This document shows positions 55,301 to 64,000 of a DNA stretch of 64,000 nt, piece by piece (the first letter of the stretch is position 1; every line of letters starts with the position of its first letter). The stretch is from positions 806,001 through 870,000 of the forward strand of contig JAPDOI010000150.1 in NCBI GenBank assembly GCA_029168955.1, in the 5' to 3' direction. The stretch is from Aplectana chamaeleonis. Its lineage: Eukaryota; Nematoda; Chromadorea; Rhabditida; Cosmocercidae. The notes under the pieces are model-generated. The model was not told the DNA's origin. It searched no databases and was given only the letters and a program-made list of their open reading frames with translations. Both the position numbers and the translations under genes were made by a program.

Positions 55301-58300
55301 CTGAACAAAGACTATTGCTCAATGTCGTTAAGTGGTCGGTCGGTGCCCGCCCCATAACTTCTGCAGCCCCAGATTCAAAAAATCAAAATTGCTTTTGCAG
55401 GGATTCCGCATAACTTTCATCCCTTTCAACCTTATCAAAATCACCCAAGGGCCCCACTTTTTTTGACAGTGGTAGAAGCCCATGCACACGCATTGATTTC
55501 TCCTGGAACTTTGTTCTTCAACCTTCAATGCGCTGATCACGAATTTGCCATCAATTTTGCATCTTAAAGTCTTGTTAATGAGATATGGCTTTATTTTGGG
55601 TTGGGAGCTCGCGTAGTAGCAGAATATGAGGCGTTTCAGAATTGATGGTTTAGAGAAGGGTCCCTGATTACCTTTGCAAAACCAATTTAGGAAGGTATCA
55701 TCGCCAGAGAAGGTTTTCGAAATGTTCAGAAATCCTTGAATGAATCTGAGAGCCACTTTAGAAGAATTTCCAACGATTTAACGGGCCTTGGGTTGGCGAA
55801 TTAAGTCCGGAAGGTGGATATAAGTCACTTACCTGATTTGTCATACCGCATGAAGATAAAGACAGCAGGTGAAACCGAGAGCTGAATCTCGCCGACGTTA
55901 TGAGGATGAAGTTGTTCTGCTGAAGAAAGGGAGAGGATTCAGACTACTTGTTGATTTTTTGGTTGTTCCGAAGGCAGAATGTTGAGAACCGGAAAGTTTT
56001 GGTCAACTGAAATGCGCGTACACCTCAGTACGGTTTTTCGAGTGGTTAGAGATGTGACGAAATAGTGCTATAGTGATGAGGACCCAGTTGGTCTTGCTTG
56101 TGCTGCTATCCAGATATTATATGGAAGGATTACTTGCTTACTTTGATACCTTGATGGTCCATCTTTATCGGCGGTCTTCTCGATGTGGACCACATTCGCT
56201 CCAGGATTTCCTGGAAAGAGCAACAGTCATTCAGTACGGTAGACCCTTCTTCTTGAACAATTTACTGAACGTGTCAGCCCAGCGTGTCGCGGTGCGTTCG
56301 CGGACACCAGTTCGAAATTCTCGCACTCCATCTGTCGTCGAACCGGCGTATTACGTGACCTGCCCATCTGTGCTTTGTTGATTCGATATGAGACAGCGCA
56401 TCACGAATGTCAGACTTCTTTCGAATGTCCTGATTGCTGAGTTCTTTCTTGATATTGCTTTAGACCGTTTGTCTTCAGAAGACACCTCTCCAAAGGTCTT
56501 TGCGAAGTCTTCGTTGCGACGGAGATCCGCTTATTGTAAGCCCACGTCTCGGTGCCGTAGCATAACGCTGGAAGCACAGTGGAATTAAAGAGGTGAGCTC
56601 TAAAATTATTGTCATGAATCTCATTGGTCACTTCTCGGATAGTGCCCATAGCTCCCCAGGCTGCTCTTCGTCGCCGGCACATCTCATTTGTCAGGTCGTT
56701 TGCCACGTTGACTTCTCGCCCAATATGGATGTAGCTATCCACTTTATCCAGTACAGCTCCGTCGAGGGTAACCGGCGCTCCATCGTACCATTGATTCGTC
56801 ATCGTTTGAGTTTTACTCATGTTCATCGACAAACCAATCGCTCTGCCCACTCCATCTAATTCATTCAGCATCTCGTTCATCTCCTGTGTGTTGTTGCTGA
56901 TGAGAACAATGTCGTCTGCAAATCGCAGGTTAGATAGCTTTCTTCCCTCAATATTCAAGCCTTTCTTGTCCTATCAAGCTGGCTCATCGCATACTGGAGG
57001 GCAGAAGTCAATAGTTTTGGGTATATTGTGTCACCTTGCCAAACACCTTTTTTGATTGGAATTCGCATCATACGTTCAAAAAACTGAATAGTTGTCAATG
57101 TTCCTGTGTTGCACTGCTCCAATATACTCACGTACGCAGGGTCGACTCCGGCATGGAACAAAACGTGGAGTACCGCATCTATCTCCGTTGAATGAAAAGC
57201 CTTCTTGTAGTTGACAAAGTGAGACATAACGACAATTTGTTCTCCCGACATCTCTCGACCAACTGTGATATGGTGTGGATGTGATCCATGCGACAGAATC
57301 CCTTTCTGAATCCGGCCTGCTCTACTGGCTGGTAAGCATCCAAGGTGGCCTTCAAACGATTGAGTATAATCTTGGTGAAAACCCTATACGGAATCGACAG
57401 CATGGCAATGGGACGGTAATTTCTGATATCCTCCTTGTCCCCCTTCTTGAAAATCAGAACTGTCTTTGAGCATTTCCATTGATCTGATATGAGCCGGGCT
57501 TCCAGGTAAAAATTAAATTGTTCAGTCAAAATCTTGCACACGGCTTCGCCTCCTGATTTCAGCAAGTCTGCAGAGATGCCATCTGTACCAGGGGCTGTTC
57601 CTTTCTTTGGCGACCGCAGAACATTTGCGACCTTGTATGAAAGGATGGGCGGTACAGAGTCTTCCGTGGGAGATGAACATCTCGAAACCGGTGTGGTTGA
57701 GCGGAAGAGGCCTGTATAAAAGTCCGTTCCAATGCGCTCCATATCCGATCTGGCTGTTCTGGGATTTCCGTGCTTGTCTTTCAGGCAAGCCGTTTGACTT
57801 ACTTGACTTATTCGGTTGTTTTTCGCCTGACGCGGTCATTTCGCATCTTCACCGAGTTGTGCCGTCCTAGTAGTCAGCCATGTCCATTTTTCACGGTCTT
57901 CAGCCACAATTTGAACACTTTTCATGCAGCTGTCACTATTCCATTTCCTGCGAAACGAAACATCGCGTCTGAACTGTCTTTCGATGCCGAGTGACTTCAA
58001 ATCCTCTTTAACCACATCCGTTCAGAACTTTCGCCTAAGCCCAGGTGGCCGTTTCCAGATAGGGTTTGGAAGCATTCTAAAAGCGTGTTGTACGAGACGA
58101 TCCGTCGTTCTGCTTAGTATATGCCCGAGCAGTCGAAGTCGACTTTCCATTGCTGCTTGAGATGGCGTTAGGAGATGCTGGCACCTCCCTCGTGTCAAGC
58201 GTTGATGTACTGCGTCGATTTCCTTGTAAAGGTCTTCGTTATGGCATACACATGGCCAGAAATATCCAAGCAAACGCCTAAAAAGCTTCCTCTCCGTGCA

Positions 58301-61300
58301 ATCCAACCTTTCCATCTGCGTCTTCGGTGCTGCCCACGTCTCCGATCCGTACATCATGATAGGGCGAATAGCGGATAGGTAGACGCGCAACTTGACCTCC
58401 TACGCGATGGTGGTAGACCACAAACACTGGGTTAAAGAATTAAATGCAGGCGTAGCTTTCGCACATCGCTGTCGAATATCCGCTGCATAACTACCATCGT
58501 TCTTCAGCAAACAGCCCAAATAACAGAAATTGTCCACCAGTTCGATACGTTGTCCGTCCACACGAACTCGCGTTGAAGGCCTCTGAGAGACCCACATCTG
58601 CTTGCATTTGTCGGGACGGAGACGAAGTCCATAGGCTGCGGCATACTTCGAAACGAGTTTCACAATCCTTTGCAGTTTTGCGTTGTTTTCAGCGAATAAC
58701 ACAATGTCGTCGGCGTACTCCAGGTCGACAAGGGAGCGTCCTGATGGTGTTAGGATCACGTAAATCCGACAGGCGTACGAACTGCTGCTGTTGTTCCTTT
58801 GTTCATGTCCTCGAGTAGTCGAACATACTTTTCCGGGACTCCATCGGCTCGCAGAGCATTGAGCAATCGATCACGATGAGGAGAGTCTAACGCGGCTTCA
58901 AAGTCCAAAAAAGCAAGCTGTAATGGCTTCAAATACCGCTGCCACAATTCAATTACTCTTCTCACGACGAACACTTGGTTGATGGTTGATCTTCCAGGTT
59001 GAAAGCCGGCTTGCTCATCTCTGGTCGTTCCTTGCCAATGTTTGATAAGTCGCTCGAGGATGATACGTTCTAAAACCTTGTACATGACACGAAGTAGAGA
59101 GATTCCTCTGTAGTTCTCAGGATCCGTGACGAATAGCTTCTTGTGAAGAGGTACGATGATCGCATGTCTCCACGAATCGGGTATGCTTTCGCTCATACAT
59201 ATGGCACGGATGGTGTTGGTCATTTCACGATTCCCAGACCGAGGAAGAGCTTTCAGTGTTTCAGCAGTGATGTTGTCATCTCCACCTGCCTTTCCATTCT
59301 TCATTTTCCGGACGCAATCCAAAACTTCAGACTCAGTCGGCGGTTCCTCACTGACATCGTAATGTGCTCTCTGAACATGCGGGAGCTCCGGTACTGATGG
59401 CGCTGGACGATTCAGTAGTGAACTGAAGTAATCCTTCCATATTGGCAGCGTCGCATCACCAACTGCAATTCCATTGGTAGTGTTCAAGGCAGGAGAACAT
59501 CTCTTCCTCTTCCCGCTATACTGTCGCCGCAACGTGTAGGCTCTCTTCGGATTCTTCTCCTCCCAAGCCTTCTCGAACTCCTTAGCTCTACACGTCCACT
59601 CTCGCTCGCGGTCACTTTGAAGCTGCCGACGCAACTTCCTCCTCAGACGCTTCTCCTCCACGAAGTTTCCTGCAGTTCGGAGAGCACATACTCTGTTGTC
59701 GGTAGATGTTGTTTCTTCTGAGACGTAGGCGAACTTCTTCTTAGGCTGCACAACCGGGAGTGCCTCTTCCGAAGCGTTCTGTATGCACTTGACAAAAGAA
59801 TCCGCGTCGCAAAGTTTCTTCTTCGTTAGTACTCCGATGTAAATAGAAGCGCGTTGTCGAAAAATCCTGCATTCTTCATCCCTGAGATGTGTCACATCAA
59901 CCCTCTAGAGAGGCTTAGCCCCTCGCTTCCTCGTATGAATCCACACAGCTCTAGATCTTCGAATGTCCGATACTGGAATATTTCTTGTCAGAATATAGTC
60001 GACCTGTGGTTTCAAAGTTGTCATCTTCCGCTTCCGCTGCTCTTCTGGAGATAGCTGGGTTGGTCCCTGCCACGTAAGCTGATGGCGGCGATGATTCCTC
60101 TTGAATGTCGATGCAATAATCAGACCACTGCGTTTACACAAGTCGACAAGGCGGTAGCCATTGTCCGATGTTTGCTCCACTGGGAAGAACCATTTACCGA
60201 GTACTTCGGATTCCTGATCAAGTCCCATCTTCGCATTTGCGTCAATCCCCACGACAACAGCATGTTGACAAGGTATCCTGGCCAGCAACGTATTGAGTTC
60301 CTCATAAAACGCATCCTTCGAACTGTCTTCGGCGGTTTCAGTGGGCGCATGAGCACTCACTATCCACAGATTGAATCCTCTGTGATCCCACAGTCGTACG
60401 AATGCATTCCGGCACGACGTTGAGCCGAACTCCTTGACCATACCATTGAAATCCTTCCTTACAGCTATTGCACAGCCTCCCACTCTCCTATCGTCAGCGT
60501 TACCGCTGTAGACGGTGTACTCTCCGACGCTGATGACGGGTCTATCCTTGAGCCGGGTTTCCTGCAAAGTAGCAAACGGTGCATGGAAATAGCTCAGAAG
60601 TCTGGATAGCGCAGTTTTTTGGATATCACTCGACAGCGATCAACGGTTCAGGGTGACAAAATTGTGGCTTGTGGCCAAAGACTCCATGAACTCCTTAGGT
60701 ACGGATCCTAAGGTGTTATGGACCAGATGCCTTAGTGTGCCGGACGGCGACACCTTTATTCAATGTGCGGGATACTTTCGCGATATAGTTGTGCACGCTA
60801 TATCGCTCGAACGTTCCCTGTGTACACTCAAACGTCTGCTGGGTTCAGTAGAAGCAGGGGCACCAACGAGCAGGTACCAACAGACTTGTATGCACACCCC
60901 CAAGTCGTTACGGTGCGCTAGTCCGAAAGATCGGTCCGACAGCGTATCAGACTGCGCCTTAGAACTGCAATAGAGAGGAGTTTGTTTCTGCGATGTTTCC
61001 CGAGGGGCTCCTTTACTGCTATGCGACAAGCCTTGTTGATGACGGTCTTCTCAAGATACGAAGCATTAAGGTCTCGTCTAATTTCTCCTCGGCGTTTTGG
61101 GAGTTCTCTTGCATTAGAATACATCCTTTTCACTCCTGACTGTTGAAGTTCCATTTTCCCGCACTGAAGTAAACCATCGGCTAGAGCCTCAAGGTCCGTT
61201 TTAGGTTTGTCTGTCGATCTCAAAGGATAGTTTTTCATCGCTGCTTCCATTATTGCTTTGTTATAGCGAGGAAAGCGGAGGGGTGCGCGGCGATGTGTAT

Positions 61301-63471
61301 CCCGCTCGAAGATGCGGTTGTTAAGAAAAATTTTGGCTCGAAGAAGACGATGATTGGAACCACAGTCGAAGGACGGGACTACTCTAGTATTCACCAACCT
61401 CCATTTTTCATTTGTTAGAATATGGTCAAGTTCTGCGCCCATCGGGGCTTTCTCATATCCACCGTCTGTGCTTTTTCTTTTTGAATAGCGAATTACTATG
61501 GAAAAAAGTTTCATAATGACATCAAGTCCAGCAAGCGAACGCCGTTGCTGCTTCTGACTCCGTCTCCATGTCGATCAAGTCTCCAAATGCCGTCGTCAGA
61601 GTTACTCAGAATCGCGTTAAAATCTCCACAAATGAAGTTGTAATAGGACTTTTTCTTCCTAATTGTTGTTTCGGGCTCAGCGTAAAACTTTCCTTTTCTT
61701 CTTCTTCAGCAACATCAGTGGGTGCGTAGCAGTTCACTATAATAATAAGCGTCTTCTGCTCGGTTTCAGGTGCAGTACAGCTATACGTGGGCTCAGAATT
61801 TCATGCGAATGGATACTTGACGGCACTCCAGGGTTAAGTCAAACAAGAACAAGAAAGCCAGCTCCTCCGGTATTTTTACCGTGACTTTCTTTCCCATTAT
61901 CATCAGCTCTCTTCGATCGCTCTTTCTCGTGTACGCCTCCATAATTTTCGTTTCCTGCAAACAGATAACATCGTACCTGATTCTCCTTGTTTGGTGGAGA
62001 AGATTTCTGAGATCTGCGTCGGATGCGATTGTTCGGCAACTGTATGTGCACTTGTATAGACATTCTTAGCTCAGGGTAATGAGTTTTCCAAAGACGCCCC
62101 GTCCTGTTCCTCGTCCGTCCTCGGTAGAGGCATCTCCGGGCGTCGTGAGAGAGCATATCCGACTCATATCGTTTTTTTTTAAAGTTTTTCGGGTCGGTTT
62201 CATATCGTTAGCGAATGTAGGAGCATTTCTGTGGTCTAGTTACTCCTAGAGTGCAGAGCCGGTGCTACCGGGAACGGCCCGTTCTCACATCAGTAAAACT
62301 TATGCTACGTCGAACTGCGTGACCGTTTGTGCCGTTGGCCATTTCACAGGACGAATCCTGATCATCAATGTTCACCCCTCCTCCTCGATGAGGTTTACAC
62401 ATAAAGGGGTATGGAAGGATTACGTTTAAAAAATCGATGGAAAGAAGTACAGTCTACAGCAATGGGAGTAGGACCTGGTGAGCTTGCGGACTCGTTCTAA
62501 CATACGGTAGCTTGTTAGTGGTATCACTAATTTTTTCCGGAACAGCTGCGCTAGATCGGTGAGTCTGTGTTGTCACCGATATGACTACATCTGTGGAAGC
62601 AATGAAAAGGGGAAAATGTGAGAGTGGTAACAAAAACTCACGGACCAATCTCAGTCATTTTGTAAAAATGAGTGATAACACAATCAGACTACAGTATGCT
62701 AGGAAAAGTCCGCAACGTCACCAGGTACTATTTCCATCGCTGTAGAATATATGCTCAAAATAATCTTAGTTAAGAGCAGTAGAACCACCCACACGAATCT
62801 CGTTGAAAAAGGAACTTCTTTCTACTAAGGATTCTCGCAGATATTTCTATATCACGAATGGTTCAAATGCCCAGTTGACATTGGCAGCTTTAGTGCGCTG
62901 CCACACTGATGGTAGAAACGTTTGAAAAAGCTCAGTCGGCATTCTTGATTTTCGTCAAATTTCGGTGTGAAATTCGGAGAAAGTCAAGTTTTATCAAAAG
63001 CAGAACTATACAGTCGGCACTGCGTTTCCCATTTAGGGCTGAAGCAAAGTCGGTGCACCTATTTTATAGCTTATGGCACCGAGATTATGCAAATCTTTGA
63101 TGGAGAACGCGAAGAACCACAAGGTCGAAGTTACGTTAGATAGATGATTTGTGTTTTCGAGTGGTATAACATATTTGGCCAGAATACGGCTCAGAAAATT
63201 CTGACTGATTCACCAGAAAAGAGTGGTGGAAAACTGTCACTCCAAGCAATATGTTAAATGTGCGTATTGTGCGAGAGGAGGGAATAGTTTCTGCGAATCA
63301 ATGCTTCTCAAGTCTTTTTTTTTTGAAGAAAGGTAATTATTACAGCAATGCGGAGAGCATGATGTGGGGACGCAATCTTGGGTGCAACTTTGCAAAACAG
63401 AGCTGCCTTTCGTGGATGAAAGCTAATAAAGAAAACTCCTATCCGTTTTGCACGGTATACAAGGATAAAAG
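43322..63471 (+). CDS. Leishmanolysin-like zinc metalloprotease (M8), gene B, 3' end outside window
   Basis: Tandem paralogue of gene A in the same orientation. Visible exons: 43322-43381, 43438-43562, 47602-47709, 47770-47884, 47980-48028, 49605-49716, 51250-51414, 51471-51540, 51824-51973, 52028-52125 and 63346-63471. Their lengths (60, 125, 108, 115, 49, 112, 165, 70, 150, 98, 126) and phases equal those of gene A without exception. About 392 residues: signal peptide, propeptide ending [12 protein letters not shown], zinc site HEIIH, third His in SHWEKR, Met-turn NEAMSG, and [12 protein letters not shown]. Val again replaces Gly in HExxHxxG. All visible splice sites are GT/AG and no frame is broken. 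Exons 12-15 should lie beyond 64000. Intron 10 (11.2 kb) contains all the large retrotransposons of the window. Confidence 0.88.
43438..43562 (+). CDS. M8 gene B exon 2 (propeptide, furin-like site)
   Basis: 125 bases after CATTTCAG. Encodes [13 protein letters not shown], the dibasic RSKR and [13 protein letters not shown]. The donor GTAACT is better than the GTTGTG of gene A. Confidence 0.88.
43978..44251. mobile_element. MITE, CTTTCACAGTCTGCCGGACG
   Basis: Ends CTTTCACAGTCTGCCGGACG and CGTCCGGCAGACTGTGAAAG are inverted copies. The interior is CG-rich (CGCACTGCGGTG and partners). No gene. Confidence 0.75.
44260..45045. mobile_element. MITE, GCCCGTAGTAAA family, copy 2
   Basis: Ends GGCTGTAGTAAACC and GGTTTACTACAGCC. 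The interior has many ATCAGATGATC words. A long perfect palindrome (44439-44575) is embedded in it. Confidence 0.7.
44439..44575. repeat. Near-perfect GC-rich palindrome
   Basis: About 68-base arms from AGGGGCTGAGCAGAGTG to CACTCTGCTCAGCCCCT, centred on ATCGCGGCGAT near 44507, with essentially no loop. The sequence would extrude as a hairpin and may be an independent insertion in the 44260-45045 element. Confidence 0.8.
45573..46556. mobile_element. MITE, AAAGGCAGTGTTCACG type, interrupted
   Basis: Left CAAAGACAGTGTTCAAGATG, right GATTATCGTGAACACTGCCTTTAA. The flanks of the insert at 45921-46413 correspond to the two halves of the intact copies at 46601 and 47083. Confidence 0.7.
45921..46413. 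mobile_element. MITE, TTAAAGGCATCGTACGCG type, nested
   Basis: Begins TTAAAGGCATCGTACGCGCT and ends CATCGTGAGTGATGCCTTTT. A relative begins at 49727. It lies inside the 45573-46556 element. Confidence 0.6.
46601..47084. mobile_element. MITE, TTCAAAGGCAGTGTTCACGAATAAT
   Basis: Left TTCAAAGGCAGTGTTCACG, right GATTATGGTGAACACTGCCTTTAA. End to end with the next copy through the shared TTTAAA at 47081-47086, and in opposite orientation to it. Confidence 0.8.
47083..47564. mobile_element. MITE, TTAAAGGCAGTGTTCACGATAATC
   Basis: Left TTAAAGGCAGTGTTCACGAT, right AATCATCGTGAACACTGCCTTTAA. Close copy of 10602-11093, with the same AATCTTCGATTTTGAGATTA start. It ends only 37 bases before gene B exon 3. 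Confidence 0.85.
47602..47709 (+). CDS. M8 gene B exon 3
   Basis: 108 bases, phase 2 to 2, GACTTCAG/GTGAGT. Encodes [20 protein letters not shown] and ESTLQV. Confidence 0.88.
47770..47884 (+). CDS. M8 gene B exon 4 (Cys-rich)
   Basis: 115 bases. Encodes [19 protein letters not shown] and ends ATYFS|GTAACC. The acceptor is CATTGTAG; an earlier TTTCGCAG would run into a stop, which fixes the boundary. Confidence 0.88.
47980..48028 (+). CDS. M8 gene B exon 5 (microexon)
   Basis: 49 bases, phase 0 to 1, TATAGCAG/GTACGT. Encodes [16 protein letters not shown]. The equal length in gene A supports both microexons. Confidence 0.85.
49186..49489. mobile_element. Candidate solo LTR
   Basis: About 300 bases bounded by TGTTGTAGGAAC and AGCTCTACA (TG...CA with TGTAG/CTACA inverted ends). 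It is rich in GTGACGTA words and has a TATTAAAGCTCA stretch near the right end. No internal copy or convincing target duplication was seen, so the call is tentative. Confidence 0.35.
49605..49716 (+). CDS. M8 gene B exon 6
   Basis: 112 bases, phase 1 to 2, TGTCTAG/GTGAGG. Encodes [17 protein letters not shown] and ends DKMTDR. Confidence 0.88.
49727..50177. mobile_element. MITE, TTGAAGGCATCGTACGCTC type
   Basis: Begins TTGAAGGCATCGTACGCTCC and ends GCGAGCAATGCCCTTAA. Starts 11 bases after exon 6. Its TTAA is shared with the next element. Confidence 0.55.
50174..50610. mobile_element. MITE, TTAAAGACAGCGTTCACGATGATC type
   Basis: Left TTAAAGACAGCGTTCACGAT, right TTTGTCGTGAACACTGCCTTTAA. Uninterrupted counterpart of 34531-35538. 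Confidence 0.8.
51250..51414 (+). CDS. M8 gene B exon 7 (zinc-binding motif)
   Basis: 165 bases, AATTCAG/GTGAGA. Encodes [11 protein letters not shown] and [19 protein letters not shown]. Same Gly-to-Val change as gene A. Confidence 0.92.
51471..51540 (+). CDS. M8 gene B exon 8
   Basis: 70 bases, AGTTTAG/GTGAGT. Encodes [21 protein letters not shown]. Confidence 0.88.
51824..51973 (+). CDS. M8 gene B exon 9 (third zinc ligand)
   Basis: 150 bases, CTACTCAG/GTAAAC. Encodes [24 protein letters not shown] and [10 protein letters not shown], where the His is the third zinc ligand. Confidence 0.92.
52028..52125 (+). CDS. M8 gene B exon 10 (Met-turn)
   Basis: 98 bases, CTTCAG/GTAAGG. Encodes NEAMSG and [19 protein letters not shown]. 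Confidence 0.92.
52329..52390 (-). repeat. tRNA-derived (SINE-like) sequence
   Basis: Third copy of the family at 26149: GGATGGCGGTGGTGCAC, GAAAAGCGTGGAATGCAG and GTTCAGAGTCCTGCCTGACA. More degraded. Confidence 0.4.
52661..53616. mobile_element. Inverted-repeat element carrying a 123-bp tandem array
   Basis: Left GTGCTCAGACATTGGGA pairs with TCCCAATGTCTGAGTGC at the right. The left half is the three-unit tandem repeat at 52681-53000; the right half has GCGGACCG/CGGTCCGCC words. It has inserted at the 3' side of the Penelope fragment. Confidence 0.65.
52681..53000. repeat. Three-unit tandem repeat, period 123 bp
   Basis: Units start with GCGGACSGC at 52681, 52804 and 52927, exactly 123 bases apart (the third is shortened). 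Each contains CAGTTGCxxAACAGCTGGG, TGGCATTxAGxTGGC and ACGAGGCCxACAG. Since 123 is divisible by 3, frames stay open through the array on both strands. Confidence 0.8.
53620..54480 (-). mobile_element. Penelope-like retroelement reverse transcriptase, dead fragment
   Basis: Minus-strand pieces in order: [13 protein letters not shown] (about 54285), [20 protein letters not shown] (about 54090-54010), then [17 protein letters not shown], where a stop codon (bases 53985-53983) replaces the Tyr of the catalytic YIDD box, and [20 protein letters not shown] near 53740. Those motifs are those of Penelope-like elements. The copy is inactive and truncated by the inverted-repeat element to its left. Confidence 0.75.
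54850..54890 (+). other. Penelope-type CTGAAGA...GAAAC motif
   Basis: GGCCT, then CTGAAGA, a GAC-GATTGG-GTC hairpin, GAAAC, GTC and AGGCC, followed by AATAAA. This resembles the hammerhead-ribozyme-derived motif reported in Penelope-like elements, but no proper stem III is visible and it lies on the strand opposite to the RT fragment. Confidence 0.35.
54900..56060. other. Unassigned part of gene B intron 10
   Basis: A small palindrome (ACTTAGGTAGGGAT...ATCCCTACCTAAGT style) is near 54965-55000. The 142-codon minus-strand frame (55756-55328) has no motif I recognise and no second copy in the window. No further features. Confidence 0.35.
56070..57856 (-). mobile_element. RTE-type retrotransposon X, 3' part (reverse transcriptase)
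   Basis: Minus-strand frames 57742-57179, 57251-56955 and 56958-56410 together cover [49 protein letters not shown], a palm motif reading [10 protein letters not shown] (usual Asp is Asn), [11 protein letters not shown] and [10 protein letters not shown]. Frameshifts and the palm mutation make it inactive. Its 5' part continues at 60920-62160, on the far side of element Y. Confidence 0.8.
57857..60920 (-). mobile_element. RTE-type retrotransposon Y, nested in X
   Basis: One element in minus orientation. The apurinic endonuclease frame (60567-59905) has [16 protein letters not shown] and [10 protein letters not shown]. The RT frame (59895-58756) has [34 protein letters not shown] and LDFEAALDS. 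Then [10 protein letters not shown] (58759-58400) and the tail from YGSETWAAP to WKRPPG (58390-58022). At about 58760 the frame jumps from TPVGFT to [10 protein letters not shown], so the segment with the usual VRQG motif is missing. Together with frameshifts this makes the copy defective. The right boundary is approximate. Confidence 0.85.
60920..62160 (-). mobile_element. RTE-type retrotransposon X, 5' part (endonuclease)
   Basis: Minus-strand fragments: [11 protein letters not shown] near 61960, [13 protein letters not shown] near 61620, and [12 protein letters not shown] plus [14 protein letters not shown] (61514-60918). The order fits the APE-like endonuclease and linker of an RTE element whose RT lies at 57856-56070. 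SNH is in place of the usual SDH. Element Y separates the halves. Confidence 0.75.
62161..63345. other. End of gene B intron 10
   Basis: Contains the MITE at 62470-62728. Otherwise no features. The last 100 bases lead to the exon 11 acceptor (TTATTACAG). Confidence 0.4.
62470..62728. mobile_element. MITE, CCTGGTGCGGTTGCGGAC family, copy 2
   Basis: Left GGACCTGGTGAGCTTGCGGA, right TCCGCAACGTCACCAGGTAC. It shares the internal CTTGTTAGTGGTATCACTAA and GAGTGATAACACAATCAGA blocks with 23961-24566 but is 350 bases shorter. Confidence 0.65.
63346..63471 (+). CDS. M8 gene B exon 11
   Basis: 126 bases, TATTACAG/GTAAGT. Encodes [35 protein letters not shown] and VYKDKR. Same length and phase as gene A exon 11. 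The next exon should lie to the right of the window, judging by the intron sizes of gene A. Confidence 0.92.
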
Positions 63472-64000
63472 GTAAGTCTTAGCATTGTTTCCCATAATTT
63501 TTTATGCTCTATCTAGAGGCATAAATACATTCTGAATTTTTAAAGTATACTTCCTCAAAATTTGTCAGAGAGAAAAAAGTATTGATTTCAAAATTTGAAT
63601 GATAGCTACCCTCAACCTGTATCACATCTTGGATGATAGGGATTTCTTCTACCGTCTACTAGCAGCTCAAAGACTCACACTAGTTTTAATGGCAAGGACA
63701 AATACAATTTGATTTCAACCCAAACTCAATTTGGGTGTCTTACACGATTTTTGGAAGTTTTTTTTGCCGTAACTGCAGTTTACCGTCGCAGTGCACGTCA
63801 TGGTATGTTTACACAAGGTGTTGAGTTGATCGCGAAACGCTTCCAGCATATTCCCTTTCCGGGGGAGCGCCTTATCGCACTGCACCACCGAAGCCCCAGC
63901 GCCGCTTTCACTCAACTGCTAGTTGAGTGAGAGCGACGCTGGGGCTTCGGTGGCGCAGTGCGATAGAGCGCTCCCCCGGAAAGGGAATATGCTGGTTCAA
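63472..64000. other. Start of gene B intron 11
   Basis: Ends in an inverted repeat cut by the window edge: AGCATATTCCCTTTCCGGGG at 63846 faces CCCCCGGAAAGGGAATATGC at 63973, around GAAGCCCCAGCG/CGCTGGGGCTTC arms. No coding exon seen. Confidence 0.6.

Noticed and set aside
31615..57857. Shared RTE remnants in intron 10 of both proteases as proof that the insertion preceded the gene duplication
   Set aside because: The fragments share only the natural 3' terminus of the element. Their flanks differ completely (one is inside another RTE element), so independent insertions are more likely.
60760..61029. Coding frame of 89 codons on the minus strand near the X/Y junction
   Set aside because: It straddles the boundary between two retrotransposons and shows no motif beyond what element X contributes.

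Overview
The window looks like a gene-poor, repeat-saturated piece of a nematode chromosome, most likely a clade V (strongylid or hookworm-like) parasite. This is an inference. It rests on a nematode-type Srbc chemoreceptor, leishmanolysin-like (peptidase family M8) genes with short exons and kilobase introns, RTE-clade retrotransposons, and dozens of short inverted-repeat elements. Most open frames longer than 60 codons lie inside repeats. The real genes are built from exons of 49-273 bases, found by matching frame, splice phase and paralogue alignment.

Three genes are supported. (1) 7222-970, minus strand: a chemoreceptor of the Srbc type in at least six exons covering TM1 to the start of TM7. 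The last exon is not found. (2) 13895-39806, plus strand: a complete M8 metalloprotease (gene A) of 15 exons and about 603 residues. It has a signal peptide, a short propeptide ending in RSKR, the zinc site HELIH, a third zinc His 87 residues later, a Met-turn methionine, and a hydrophobic C-terminal tail. (3) 43322 to beyond the right edge, plus strand: its tandem paralogue (gene B). Exons 1-11 are visible, and all eleven have exactly the same length and phase as in gene A. Both copies carry Val where the family normally has the Gly of HExxHxxG.

The introns and spacers are filled with repeats. The commonest is a superfamily of short elements with termini of the type TTAAAGGCA...TGCCTTTAA. 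Several are nested, and four pairs sit end to end sharing the central TTAA. Gene B intron 10 (11.2 kb) holds a 3-unit 123-bp tandem repeat inside an inverted-repeat element, a dead Penelope-like element, and an RTE element interrupted by a second RTE element. Between the two proteases and in gene B intron 2 are nested foldback elements. One inverted-repeat element there is bordered on both sides by an exact 106-bp direct duplication, and one duplicate preserves the empty site of a second element.

Nothing in the window suggests bacterial-style operons, CRISPR or an RNA operon. Three tRNA-derived (SINE-like) sequences occur. The most interesting biology is the expanding secreted or surface M8 protease pair with an altered zinc motif, and the transposon architecture that has inflated it to roughly 26 kb for gene A and more than 20 kb for gene B.
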